A DNA stretch of 5,569 nt, taken from Rhodobacterales bacterium. Its GTDB lineage: Bacteria > Pseudomonadota > Alphaproteobacteria > Rhodobacterales > Rhodobacteraceae. The translations under genes and the position numbers were made by a program. Every line of letters starts with the position of its first letter. Position 1 is the stretch's first letter. The notes beneath the pieces are model-generated. The model searched no databases. It was given only the letters and a program-made list of their open reading frames with translations, and was not told the DNA's origin. The DNA lies in assembly GCA_013298485.1 (NCBI GenBank), contig JAAFHS010000203.1:1-5569 (forward strand). The letters run 5' to 3'. This document shows, piece after piece, positions 1 to 4,851 of the stretch.

Positions 1-841
1 TCAGCAGCGGGGCCGAGCCTGACACGAACAGCCGCATATGCGCGACCAGGCCCCGGTCGAACTGCGCATCGTCCAGCAGCCGCGTATAGAACGTGGGCAC
101 CCCCATCATCACCGATGCCTTTGGCAGAAACCGCAACACCGCATCGACATCAAACCCCGGCAGGAAAATCATCTGCCCGCCTGACAGCAGACTCACATTA
201 CTCGCCACGAACAACCCGTGCGTATGAAACATCGGCAGCGCATGCAGCAGCACATCCCGGTCCGTGAACCGCCAGGCCTGCACCAGCACCAGTGCATTCG
301 ACAGAAGGTTGCCATGGCTCAGCATCGCCCCCTTGGACCGCCCCGTGGTGCCCGATGTATACAGCAGTGCCGCCAGATCATCCGCGCCCCGCGCCACGGC
401 CACAAAGCGCGCAGGCATCCCGGCGGCGGCCTCTGCAAGGCTGCCCGCACCATCCGCATCCATCGTCATCACCCGCAGACCCGCCGTCACGGATGCCAGC
501 GCATCCGCCTTTGCCGGATCGCAGATAAAGACCGCAGGGTCCGCATCATTGATGAAATATCCCACTTCGGCGGGCGTATAGCCTGTGTTCAGCGGCAGAT
601 AGATCGCCCCCAGCGCCATACAGGCCCCATAGGTTGCCAGCGCTGCGGGCGATTTCGCCACCTGCACCGCCACGCGGTCCCCCACCCCCACACCCGCCTC
701 GCGCAGCGCATGCGCCTGCCGCGCCACCATCGCAAAGAACGCCGTGCCCGACACCATATGGCCATCCGACAGTATCAACAGCGGCCCTGGTCGCGCCGCA
801 AGCGGTGCAAACAGCGCGTCAAACAGCACATTCGCCATCAT
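1..841 (-). CDS. matB: Malonyl-CoA synthetase, MatB-like (N-terminal 280 residues, C-terminus outside window)
   Basis: This is an ANL-superfamily acyl-CoA synthetase that most likely converts malonate, ATP and CoA to malonyl-CoA, AMP and PPi in the cytosol. The frame is open from 841 to the window edge and ends in MRLFVSGSAPLL, the usual mid-protein stretch of the family, so about 220 of roughly 500 residues are missing. The AMP-binding P-loop is YTSGTTGRSKGA (residues 161-172). ALPMFHTHGLFVASNV follows around residues 201-216, and MMGVPTFYTRLL lies near residue 245. These stretches match remembered MatB proteins such as that of Rhodopseudomonas palustris better than generic fatty-acyl ligases. 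The N-terminus (MMANVLFDALF) also resembles MatB. The start at 841 has an AGAAGG ribosome binding site five bases upstream; the next codon, ATG at 838, is an alternative. The gene is divergent from the small ORF at 1012. The C-terminal catalytic lysine cannot be checked, so a related acyl-CoA synthetase remains possible. Confidence 0.9.
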   Translation of the reverse strand, partial: MMANVLFDALFAPLAARPGPLLILSDGHMVSGTAFFAMVARQAHALREAGVGVGDRVAVQVAKSPAALATYGACMALGAIYLPLNTGYTPAEVGYFINDADPAVFICDPAKADALASVTAGLRVMTMDADGAGSLAEAAAGMPARFVAVARGADDLAALLYTSGTTGRSKGAMLSHGNLLSNALVLVQAWRFTDRDVLLHALPMFHTHGLFVASNVSLLSGGQMIFLPGFDVDAVLRFLPKASVMMGVPTFYTRLLDDAQFDRGLVAHMRLFVSGSAPLL

Positions 842-1011
842 CTTTACCTTCTGTTCGGATGCATCTGCCATGTCCGGCCATCAGACAGCACAGACCCGAT
901 GCCGACACAAAGCCCGCAAACCATCGCAGCTTTTCCCCGCCCGCGCCCCATTTCCGCCCAAACCAGCCGTCAGATTCAGGTGAACAGACGACCACAGGAA
1001 GGACCTCGACC
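842..1011. other. Divergent intergenic region between matB and the small ORF
   Basis: This 170-bp gap lies between two divergent starts and must hold the control elements for matB, and for the 48-codon ORF if that is expressed. The ribosome binding sites at its two ends are clear: AGAAGG for matB, and AGGAAGGA ending eight bases before 1012. I found no convincing -35/-10 pair on either strand and no dyad of useful length. Confidence 0.5.
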
Positions 1012-1158
1012 ATGCTGACCAGACTTCTCGCCCGCTTCGGTTTCGGCCGCAAGGACGTCATCGACGAACGCTTCGAGTCCCGCATGATGACCATGGGCCG
1101 CCGCAATGCGCAGGCCCTGCCGGGGGCCGGGCAGTCCGCCTTCAGATTTCAACACTGA
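1012..1158 (+). CDS. Small basic protein of unknown function, 48 aa
   Basis: I do not recognise this protein. The ORF runs from ATG 1012 to TGA 1156-1158. A strong ribosome binding site, AGGAAGGA, ends eight bases before the start. The frame is open further upstream, back to 634, but that part is antisense to matB, so I chose the start with the ribosome binding site. The product begins MLTRLLARFGFGRKD and has an Arg-rich, possibly amphipathic N-terminal half with a central VIDERFESRMMTMGRR segment. There is no signal peptide and no cysteine. Codons in the first 35 positions are mostly C- or G-ending, as expected for a translated gene in this genome. The last 17 bases overlap the 3' end of mipZ, which runs the other way, and no terminator separates the two. 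It could be a genuine small protein or a chance ORF behind a good ribosome binding site. Confidence 0.55.
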   Translation: MLTRLLARFGFGRKDVIDERFESRMMTMGRRNAQALPGAGQSAFRFQH

Positions 1159-1951
1159 CGCCGGGCAGCCGCAGCGCGATCATCAGTTCGCGCACCTCCT
1201 GCCGCGCCGCCACGTTTGACAGGTTCAGGACATCGACCCCGGTGTCCTTCAGGTCCATCACCGTCAGGCCGCGCGGGAACAGTTCGCGAAAGATCACCCG
1301 CTCGGCAAATCCCGGTGCCACGCGGAACCCGATCCGCCGCGACAGATCTTCCAGCGCCTCGCCCACCTTGCGCTTGTTGTGCATCTGCTGCGCCCCCAGC
1401 CGGTTGCGCAGCACGATCCAGTCGATCGGCTTCAGCCCCGCCTGCGCGCGCAGCTGCCGCGCGCTCCACACCATTTCGGAATAGATGCTGGGGCCTTTCA
1501 CGCGGCCCGTCTCCACATCCATCTTCGCAAGCAGGTCGAAATCCACGAAACTGTCGTTCAGCGGTGTTACCAGCGTATCGGCCAGCGAATGCGCCACCTG
1601 TGACAGGCGCGTATGCGATCCGGGGCAGTCGATGATGATGAAATCCATGTCCGGCTCCATCGCCGAAATAGCCGCCGACAGGCGGTGGTCATAGATATTC
1701 TCCCCCGGTGCCAGCTTTGCCATATCCGCTTCGGGCAGATCGCGGTAGGCGGGCGAAGGCAGGGTCAACCCCATCCGCGCCAGATAGGCCAGGCGGTTTT
1801 CCACATAGCGCCCGAAACTTTTCTGCCGAAGGTCCAGGTCCAGCGCCCCCACCCGGTACCCCATCCGCGCCAGCGCCGTGGCAATATGCATGCTGGTCGT
1901 CGACTTTCCCGACCCGCCCTTTTCGTTACCCACAACGATGATATGCGCCAT
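1142..1951 (-). CDS. mipZ: Division-plane positioning ATPase MipZ (ParA/MinD family)
   Basis: This 269-residue P-loop ATPase is of the MipZ type. In Caulobacter, MipZ forms bipolar gradients on the nucleoid by interacting with ParB near the origins and inhibits FtsZ assembly away from midcell. The N-terminus is MAHIIVVGNEKGGSGKST, with the deviant Walker A motif KGGSGKS at residues 11-17 and the signature lysine K11. DLDLRQ (38-43) is the switch I region typical of MipZ. FIIIDCPG (104-111) is Walker B/switch II, and NDSFVDFD (132-139) is a MipZ hallmark. DWIVLRNRL (177-185), RVIFRELFPRGLT (218-230) and AARQEVREL (248-256) also align with the remembered Caulobacter protein. The length matches the family at about 270 residues. 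The frame is open upstream to 2149, but homologues begin at the ATG at 1951, which is preceded by GTAGGA. The usual parAB neighbours are absent, as expected for mipZ. Confidence 0.95.
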   Translation of the reverse strand: MAHIIVVGNEKGGSGKSTTSMHIATALARMGYRVGALDLDLRQKSFGRYVENRLAYLARMGLTLPSPAYRDLPEADMAKLAPGENIYDHRLSAAISAMEPDMDFIIIDCPGSHTRLSQVAHSLADTLVTPLNDSFVDFDLLAKMDVETGRVKGPSIYSEMVWSARQLRAQAGLKPIDWIVLRNRLGAQQMHNKRKVGEALEDLSRRIGFRVAPGFAERVIFRELFPRGLTVMDLKDTGVDVLNLSNVAARQEVRELMIALRLPGVSVEI

Positions 1952-1974
1952 TGATCCTACCCCTTGATCGCTCC

Positions 1975-1988
1975 GTTCTGGCAAGAAC
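1975..1988. promoter_or_regulatory. Short dyad upstream of mipZ, unassigned
   Basis: GTTCT-ggca-AGAAC is a perfect 5-bp inverted repeat with a 4-base centre, 24 bases upstream of the mipZ start. It lies in the 92-bp gap between the end of the MerR gene and mipZ, where the mipZ promoter may sit. It could be a regulator site or a short hairpin in the mipZ leader. I cannot assign a protein to it; it does not match the alphaproteobacterial LexA direct repeat (GTTC-N7-GTTC) or the CtrA box. I see no convincing -10/-35 pair nearby. Confidence 0.25.
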
Positions 1989-2043
1989 TGGCCGAGAGCG
2001 AAAGAGGTAACCCGCAAAATCCGGGTGATTGCCGGGCGGGAGG

Positions 2044-2472
2044 TCAGTTTGACGTCGAATTGGTCCGTCTTGCCCGATGGCCGCGTCGCACGGCCACCCG
2101 CAACAGCCGACGAAAGGTCGGGCATTCCAGATGCGTCGGTGCCGGGCAATCAGCCGCGTGCCGCAAGGTCTGTGACAACGCCGACAAAGCCCGGACCTTG
2201 GTGTCCAGCGCATCGGCCTGCGCGCGCAGTATGTCACGCGGAAGGTCGGGCGTTCCGTCCCGCCCGATCATCCCTGAAATCTCGGTCAGCGAAAAGCCCG
2301 CAGCCTTGCCAAGGGCAATCAACGACAGTCGCACCAAAGCCTCTGATCCGAACTGACGGCGAAGCCCGTGCCTTCCGATCGAAGTGATAAGGCCGATGTC
2401 TTCGTAGTAGCGCAGCGTCGCCGCCGAGGTGCCGCTGCGCGCGGCCAACGCGCCAATGTCCAGAAATCGCAT
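2044..2472 (-). CDS. MerR-family transcriptional regulator, divergent from MFS exporter
   Basis: This 142-residue one-component regulator carries an N-terminal winged helix-turn-helix of the MerR type: FLDIGALAARSGTSAATLRYYED (residues 3-25), then the wing GLITSIGRHGLRRQFG (27-42). A coiled-coil dimerisation helix spans about residues 78-105 (DLPRDILRAQADALDTKVRALSALS). The C-terminal part contains CPAPTHLECPTF (109-120) with two cysteines, then an Arg-rich tail. It lacks the four-cysteine CxxCxC-x5-C cluster of SoxR, so a [2Fe-2S] redox sensor is unlikely. The CP...ECPTF motif recurs in a MerR subfamily whose ligand I do not know. The wing sequence GLITSI is shared with SoxR, consistent with the SoxR-like box next to the gene. 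The start at 2472 has GAGG six to nine bases upstream, inside the operator dyad, which suggests autoregulation. Its likely target is the divergent exporter. Confidence 0.9.
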   Translation of the reverse strand: MRFLDIGALAARSGTSAATLRYYEDIGLITSIGRHGLRRQFGSEALVRLSLIALGKAAGFSLTEISGMIGRDGTPDLPRDILRAQADALDTKVRALSALSQTLRHAADCPAPTHLECPTFRRLLRVAVRRGHRARRTNSTSN

Positions 2473-2473
2473 A

Positions 2474-2504
2474 TTGACCTCAAGTTAACTTGAAGTGGCA
2501 CAGT
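2474..2504 (+). promoter_or_regulatory. Predicted MerR-type promoter of the MFS gene
   Basis: A -35 hexamer TTGACC (2474-2479) is followed by a 19-base spacer and a weak -10 CACAGT (2499-2504). MerR-family activators act on promoters with such overlong 19-20 bp spacers by twisting the DNA. The register of -35, dyad and spacer is the same as in the E. coli soxS promoter (TTTACC, 19 bases, TATACT). The start of transcription would fall near 2511, giving a leader of about 30 bases before ATG 2542. The -10 matches consensus at only three of six positions, so basal activity should be low. Confidence 0.65.
2477..2496. promoter_or_regulatory. SoxR-box-like operator dyad
   Basis: ACCTCAAGTT-AACTTGAAGT is a 20-bp inverted repeat, perfect except for one base pair (third from each end). 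The core CCTCAAGTTAACTTGA is identical to the E. coli SoxR box (CCTCAAGTTAACTTGAGG). It begins five bases upstream of the MerR start codon and lies in the -35/-10 spacer of the exporter promoter, so one dimer could both activate the exporter and repress its own gene. The likely binder is the adjacent MerR protein. A genuine SoxR encoded elsewhere is the alternative. Confidence 0.85.
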
Positions 2505-2541
2505 GCCCTGCATGAGTGATTCGCAAAAGGACAAAACGACG

Positions 2542-3894
2542 ATGGAACGCATAGACAGACCTGAACGGGGGAACAGGCGGGCACTGCTCGGGCCGGGGCT
2601 GGCCGTTCTGCTGGCTGCCTTCGGCACAAGCGCCGCAAATGTCGCGCTGCCCGATATCGCGGATGACCTTGGTGCCTCGGTTCACCGCGTGCAGTGGGTC
2701 GTCATCGGATATCTGCTGGCGTTGACGGTGGCTTCCGTTGAGGCGGGGCGTTTGGGTGACCGTTTCGGTCATCGGCGGATGCTGGTGGCGGGAGTCGCGC
2801 TATTTATTCTGGAGGCCGGGCTTGGTGCCGCGGCTCCGACGTTGCAGATACTTGTGGCCGCGCGCATCGCCCAAGGGGTGGGGGCCGCCTTGATGATGGT
2901 GATGCCCCTGGCCCTGCTGCGCGACACGGTCGCACCAGAGCGGTTTGGGCAAGCGATGGGGTTGATCGGGACGATGTCGGCGATCGGTACGGCACTCGGG
3001 CCATCGCTGGGTGGGCTGATCCTCGCGGAAACGGGCTGGCGGGCCATGTTTGTCGTTTTTGCAGCGGCGGGGGTTGCATCATTGGCCCTGCTGAAAGGCT
3101 CGCCTGCACAGGCGCGCGCCCCTGCGACGGGGGTGCCGCCAAGCTACGGCGCAACGACAGTCTTTGCGCTGGCTGTTTCGGCCTATGCTCTGGCACTGAC
3201 AGTGGGGGGAGGTCTGACGGTCCCGGCGCTGGCGGCGGCTATAGGGTTGGGACTGTTGTTTCGGCAACGGGATCGGCATGCTGCAGCACCGCTCTTGCCC
3301 CGCGCTGAGATGGCCGATCCGCTGCTGCGTGCAAGCCTTGCGATGAATGCGATTGTGGGCGCGGTGATGATGGCAACGCTTGTGGTCGGCCCATTCTATC
3401 TGCACCAGAGCCTTGGGCTGGACTCGCTGCAGGTTGGATTGGTCATGTCGGTCGGACCAGTCTTGTCGGCCCTGTCCGGATTGCCCGCCGGGCGCATCGT
3501 GGACCACCTCGGCGCGCCTGCGGTCATCCGACTGGCTTTGCTGGTGATGGTCGCTGGTGCGGCCGGGTTGGCTGTTTTGCCCGGTTTGGTCGGGCTTTGG
3601 GGGTATCTGGGGCCGATCATCCTGCTGACACCCGGCTATCAGATGTTCCTTGCGGCCAACACCACGCAGATGATGGGCGGCGCTGCGCCAGCCCGACGCG
3701 GGGCGGTATCCGGCCTTCTGGGTCTGTCGCGCAATCTGGGGCTGATCACCGGGGCGGCCTTGATGGGATCAGTCTTTGCCTGGGCTTCGGGCGGTGCTGT
3801 CGCTCCCGATGGTCCTGCCGGGCTCGCGGTCACCTTTGGCCTTGCTGCTGTACTGTTGATCCTCGCGCGTCTTCTTGCCGGGTCGAAGGCATAA
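2542..3894 (+). CDS. MFS drug-type exporter, DHA2 (14-helix) family
   Basis: This inner-membrane proton-coupled antiporter has 450 residues and probably exports a toxic small molecule. About 14 hydrophobic segments can be placed, starting near residues 15, 50, 79, 103, 137, 166, 203, 225, 265, 297, 329, 354, 388 and 425. The first two include the DHA2 pattern ANVALPDIADDLGAS...QWVVIGYLL. Motif A is GRLGDRFGHRRM (69-80). RIAQGVGAALMMVMP (108-122) resembles motif B. The antiporter motif C, SAIGTALGPSLGG, is at 146-158. I chose ATG 2542 because an AAAAGGA ribosome binding site ends about ten bases upstream and the predicted transcript starts near 2511. In-frame starts at 2503 (GTG, inside the -10) and 2512 (ATG, practically leaderless) are less likely. 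The gene is divergent from, and probably induced by, the MerR regulator. The substrate cannot be told from sequence. Confidence 0.92.
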   Translation: MERIDRPERGNRRALLGPGLAVLLAAFGTSAANVALPDIADDLGASVHRVQWVVIGYLLALTVASVEAGRLGDRFGHRRMLVAGVALFILEAGLGAAAPTLQILVAARIAQGVGAALMMVMPLALLRDTVAPERFGQAMGLIGTMSAIGTALGPSLGGLILAETGWRAMFVVFAAAGVASLALLKGSPAQARAPATGVPPSYGATTVFALAVSAYALALTVGGGLTVPALAAAIGLGLLFRQRDRHAAAPLLPRAEMADPLLRASLAMNAIVGAVMMATLVVGPFYLHQSLGLDSLQVGLVMSVGPVLSALSGLPAGRIVDHLGAPAVIRLALLVMVAGAAGLAVLPGLVGLWGYLGPIILLTPGYQMFLAANTTQMMGGAAPARRGAVSGLLGLSRNLGLITGAALMGSVFAWASGGAVAPDGPAGLAVTFGLAAVLLILARLLAGSKA

Positions 3895-3931
3895 GGGCAC
3901 GGTCATCTGGCCGGACCGGTGTCAGAGACGA

Positions 3932-3960
3932 AAATGCCCCGGGCGAAACCCGGGGCATTT
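3932..3960. terminator. Bidirectional intrinsic terminator between MFS gene and rpmE
   Basis: AAATGCCCCGGG (3932-3943) and CCCGGGGCATTT (3949-3960) form a perfect 12-bp stem with a 5-base loop, CGAAA. It sits between the convergent ends of the MFS gene (stop at 3894) and rpmE (stop at 3984). Read on the minus strand the stem is followed by TTTT counting the last stem bases and then CGTC; on the plus strand by TTTC. It probably ends the rplS-rpmE transcript and insulates the exporter from it. Confidence 0.88.
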
Positions 3961-3983
3961 CAAACATCGCACGAAGGCCGGGA

Positions 3984-4205
3984 TCAGAACCCCAGACCCG
4001 CGTATTTGTTCTTGAACTTCGACACGCGGCCGCCCGTGTCCATCAGCTTGGCATTGCCGCCGGTCCAGGCCGGATGTGCCAGCGGATCGATGTCCAGCGC
4101 CATCTGATCGCCCTCTTTGCCCCAGGTGGTCTTGGTCTGGAACACGGTGCCATCCGTCATCTTGACGTCGATCGTGTGATAGTCGGGGTGAATATCTGCT
4201 TTCAT
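3984..4205 (-). CDS. rpmE: 50S ribosomal protein bL31 (zinc-free form)
   Basis: This 73-residue protein of the large ribosomal subunit sits near the central protuberance and takes part in bridges to the 30S head. The N-terminus MKADIHPDYHTIDVKMTDG and the C-terminal GGRVSKFKNKYAGLGF are typical of bL31. The protein contains no cysteine, so it is the C-minus form that lacks the zinc ribbon of E. coli L31; this form is usual in alphaproteobacteria. The insertion TWGKEGDQMALDIDPLAHPAWTGG is also typical of the alphaproteobacterial version. The start at 4205 is preceded by TAAGGAG with a seven-base spacer. The TAA of that ribosome binding site is the rplS stop codon, so the two genes are tightly coupled in one transcript ending at the hairpin 3932-3960. 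Confidence 0.97.
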   Translation of the reverse strand: MKADIHPDYHTIDVKMTDGTVFQTKTTWGKEGDQMALDIDPLAHPAWTGGNAKLMDTGGRVSKFKNKYAGLGF

Positions 4206-4216
4206 GGTCCCGCTCC

Positions 4217-4591
4217 TTATTCCGCTTTGGCTTTATAGGTGGTGTCTTCGGTGATCCGTGCCGATTTGCCGCGACGGGCGCGCAGATAGTACAGCTTGGC
4301 CCGGCGCACCTTGCCGCGACGCACCACATCGATGCTGTCGATGTTGGTGGAATACAGCGGGAACACGCGCTCCACACCCTCGCCGAATGAAATCTTGCGC
4401 ACCGTAAACGACGCGCTGATGGTCATGCCACCTTTGCGGCCGATGCAGACGCCTTCATAGGCCTGCACGCGGCTGCGCGTGCCTTCGGTCACCTTATAGC
4501 CGACACGGATCGTGTCACCGGCCCGGAAATCCGGGATCGTCTTGCCCAGCGCAGCAATCTGCTCCGCTTCGATCTGTGCGATCAGGTTCAT
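4217..4591 (-). CDS. rplS: 50S ribosomal protein bL19
   Basis: This 124-residue protein of the large subunit lies at the 30S-50S interface. It begins MNLIAQIEAEQIAALGKTIPDFRAGD, and the conserved core is visible: GDTIRVGYKV (25-34), EGTRSRVQAYEGVCIGRKG (36-54), SFTVRKISFGEGVERVFPLYS (61-81) and GKVRRAKLYYLRARRGKSARI (93-113). The length is normal for the family. The ATG at 4591 is preceded by AGGAAAGGA with a seven-base spacer. The reading frame is open for some 60 codons further upstream, but homologues start at MNLI, so that part is leader. The stop codon lies inside the rpmE ribosome binding site. Transcription most likely starts at the promoter 4807-4835 rather than depending only on read-through from trmD. 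Confidence 0.97.
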   Translation of the reverse strand: MNLIAQIEAEQIAALGKTIPDFRAGDTIRVGYKVTEGTRSRVQAYEGVCIGRKGGMTISASFTVRKISFGEGVERVFPLYSTNIDSIDVVRRGKVRRAKLYYLRARRGKSARITEDTTYKAKAE

Positions 4592-4610
4592 GCCCTGGTC
4601 CTTTCCTATG

Positions 4611-4624
4611 CGGGGTTTTCCCCG
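4611..4624 (-). other. Small GC hairpin next to the rplS ribosome binding site
   Basis: On the minus strand CGGGG-AAAA-CCCCG forms a perfect 5-bp stem with a 4-base loop, ending three bases before the AGGAAAGGA ribosome binding site of rplS. It is not followed by a T-run, so it is not a terminator. It could keep the ribosome binding site exposed or be a protein contact; its role is inferred only from position. Confidence 0.45.
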
Positions 4625-4717
4625 ACGTGATGCTGCCCCAGCGCTCTTGGTCTTCAACCGGGTCCCGACCGATAGACAGGTCAGCCCGCCAGAGATGGCA
4701 CATGCTGTTCTGAACTG

Positions 4718-4770
4718 TTCCTTCCGGGCCACGCACTGGCGAAGCAGGCAGGCGCATCGGCCAAAAGGAA
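4718..4770 (-). promoter_or_regulatory. Long imperfect hairpin in the rplS leader
   Basis: In the minus-strand transcript, TTCCTTTTGGCC (from 4770 to 4759) can pair with GGCCCGGAAGGAA (from 4730 to 4718): six Watson-Crick pairs, two G-U pairs, one bulged C and four more pairs. The helix continues with ATGCGC (4757-4752) against GTGCGT (4736-4731) after a single bulged G, and closes on a 15-base loop. It lies about 30 bases after the predicted transcription start and about 130 before the rplS start codon. Ribosomal-protein leaders often carry autoregulatory structures, but I do not recognise this as a named motif. Folding was done by eye. Confidence 0.45.
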
Positions 4771-4806
4771 TCAGGCCCAACGGACAGCAAGTCCCCGGAC
4801 AGGCGG

Positions 4807-4835
4807 CGTATAGGGGCCGTGTAGGGATGGGTCAA
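4807..4835 (-). promoter_or_regulatory. Sigma70-type promoter of rplS-rpmE
   Basis: On the minus strand TTGACC (4835-4830) is followed by a 17-base spacer and TATACG (4812-4807). Both hexamers are close to consensus and the spacing is ideal. The promoter begins 17 bases after the trmD stop codon, so rplS and rpmE can be transcribed independently of trmD. Transcription would start near 4800, leaving a leader of about 210 bases. Confidence 0.78.
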
Positions 4836-4851
4836 GGGGCAGGCGGGGCAA

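Noticed and set aside
218..1018. Long plus-strand ORFs (218-1018, 634-1011) opposite matB
   Set aside because: They are antisense to a clear ANL-family gene, have His/Arg/Pro-rich shadow-like translations, and match no family I know.
819..1106. 95-codon minus-strand ORF overlapping the matB start
   Set aside because: It overlaps both the matB start and the small ORF, shows no recognisable motif and has no convincing ribosome binding site.
1992..2030. ACCCG/CGGGT hairpin after the MerR gene as a terminator
   Set aside because: The stem has only five pairs with a 7-base loop and is followed by no clear T-run in the MerR direction.
1952..2149. In-frame extension of mipZ upstream to 2149
   Set aside because: MipZ homologues begin just before the VVGNEKGG motif, the ATG at 1951 has a ribosome binding site, and the extension overlaps the MerR gene on the same strand.
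2044..2472. Naming the MerR regulator SoxR because of the SoxR-like box
   Set aside because: The four cysteines that bind the [2Fe-2S] cluster in SoxR are absent; only C109 and C117 are present.
4592..4780. In-frame extension of rplS by about 63 codons
   Set aside because: L19 proteins start at MNLIAQIE, a good ribosome binding site precedes that codon, and the region contains leader hairpins instead of a conserved domain.
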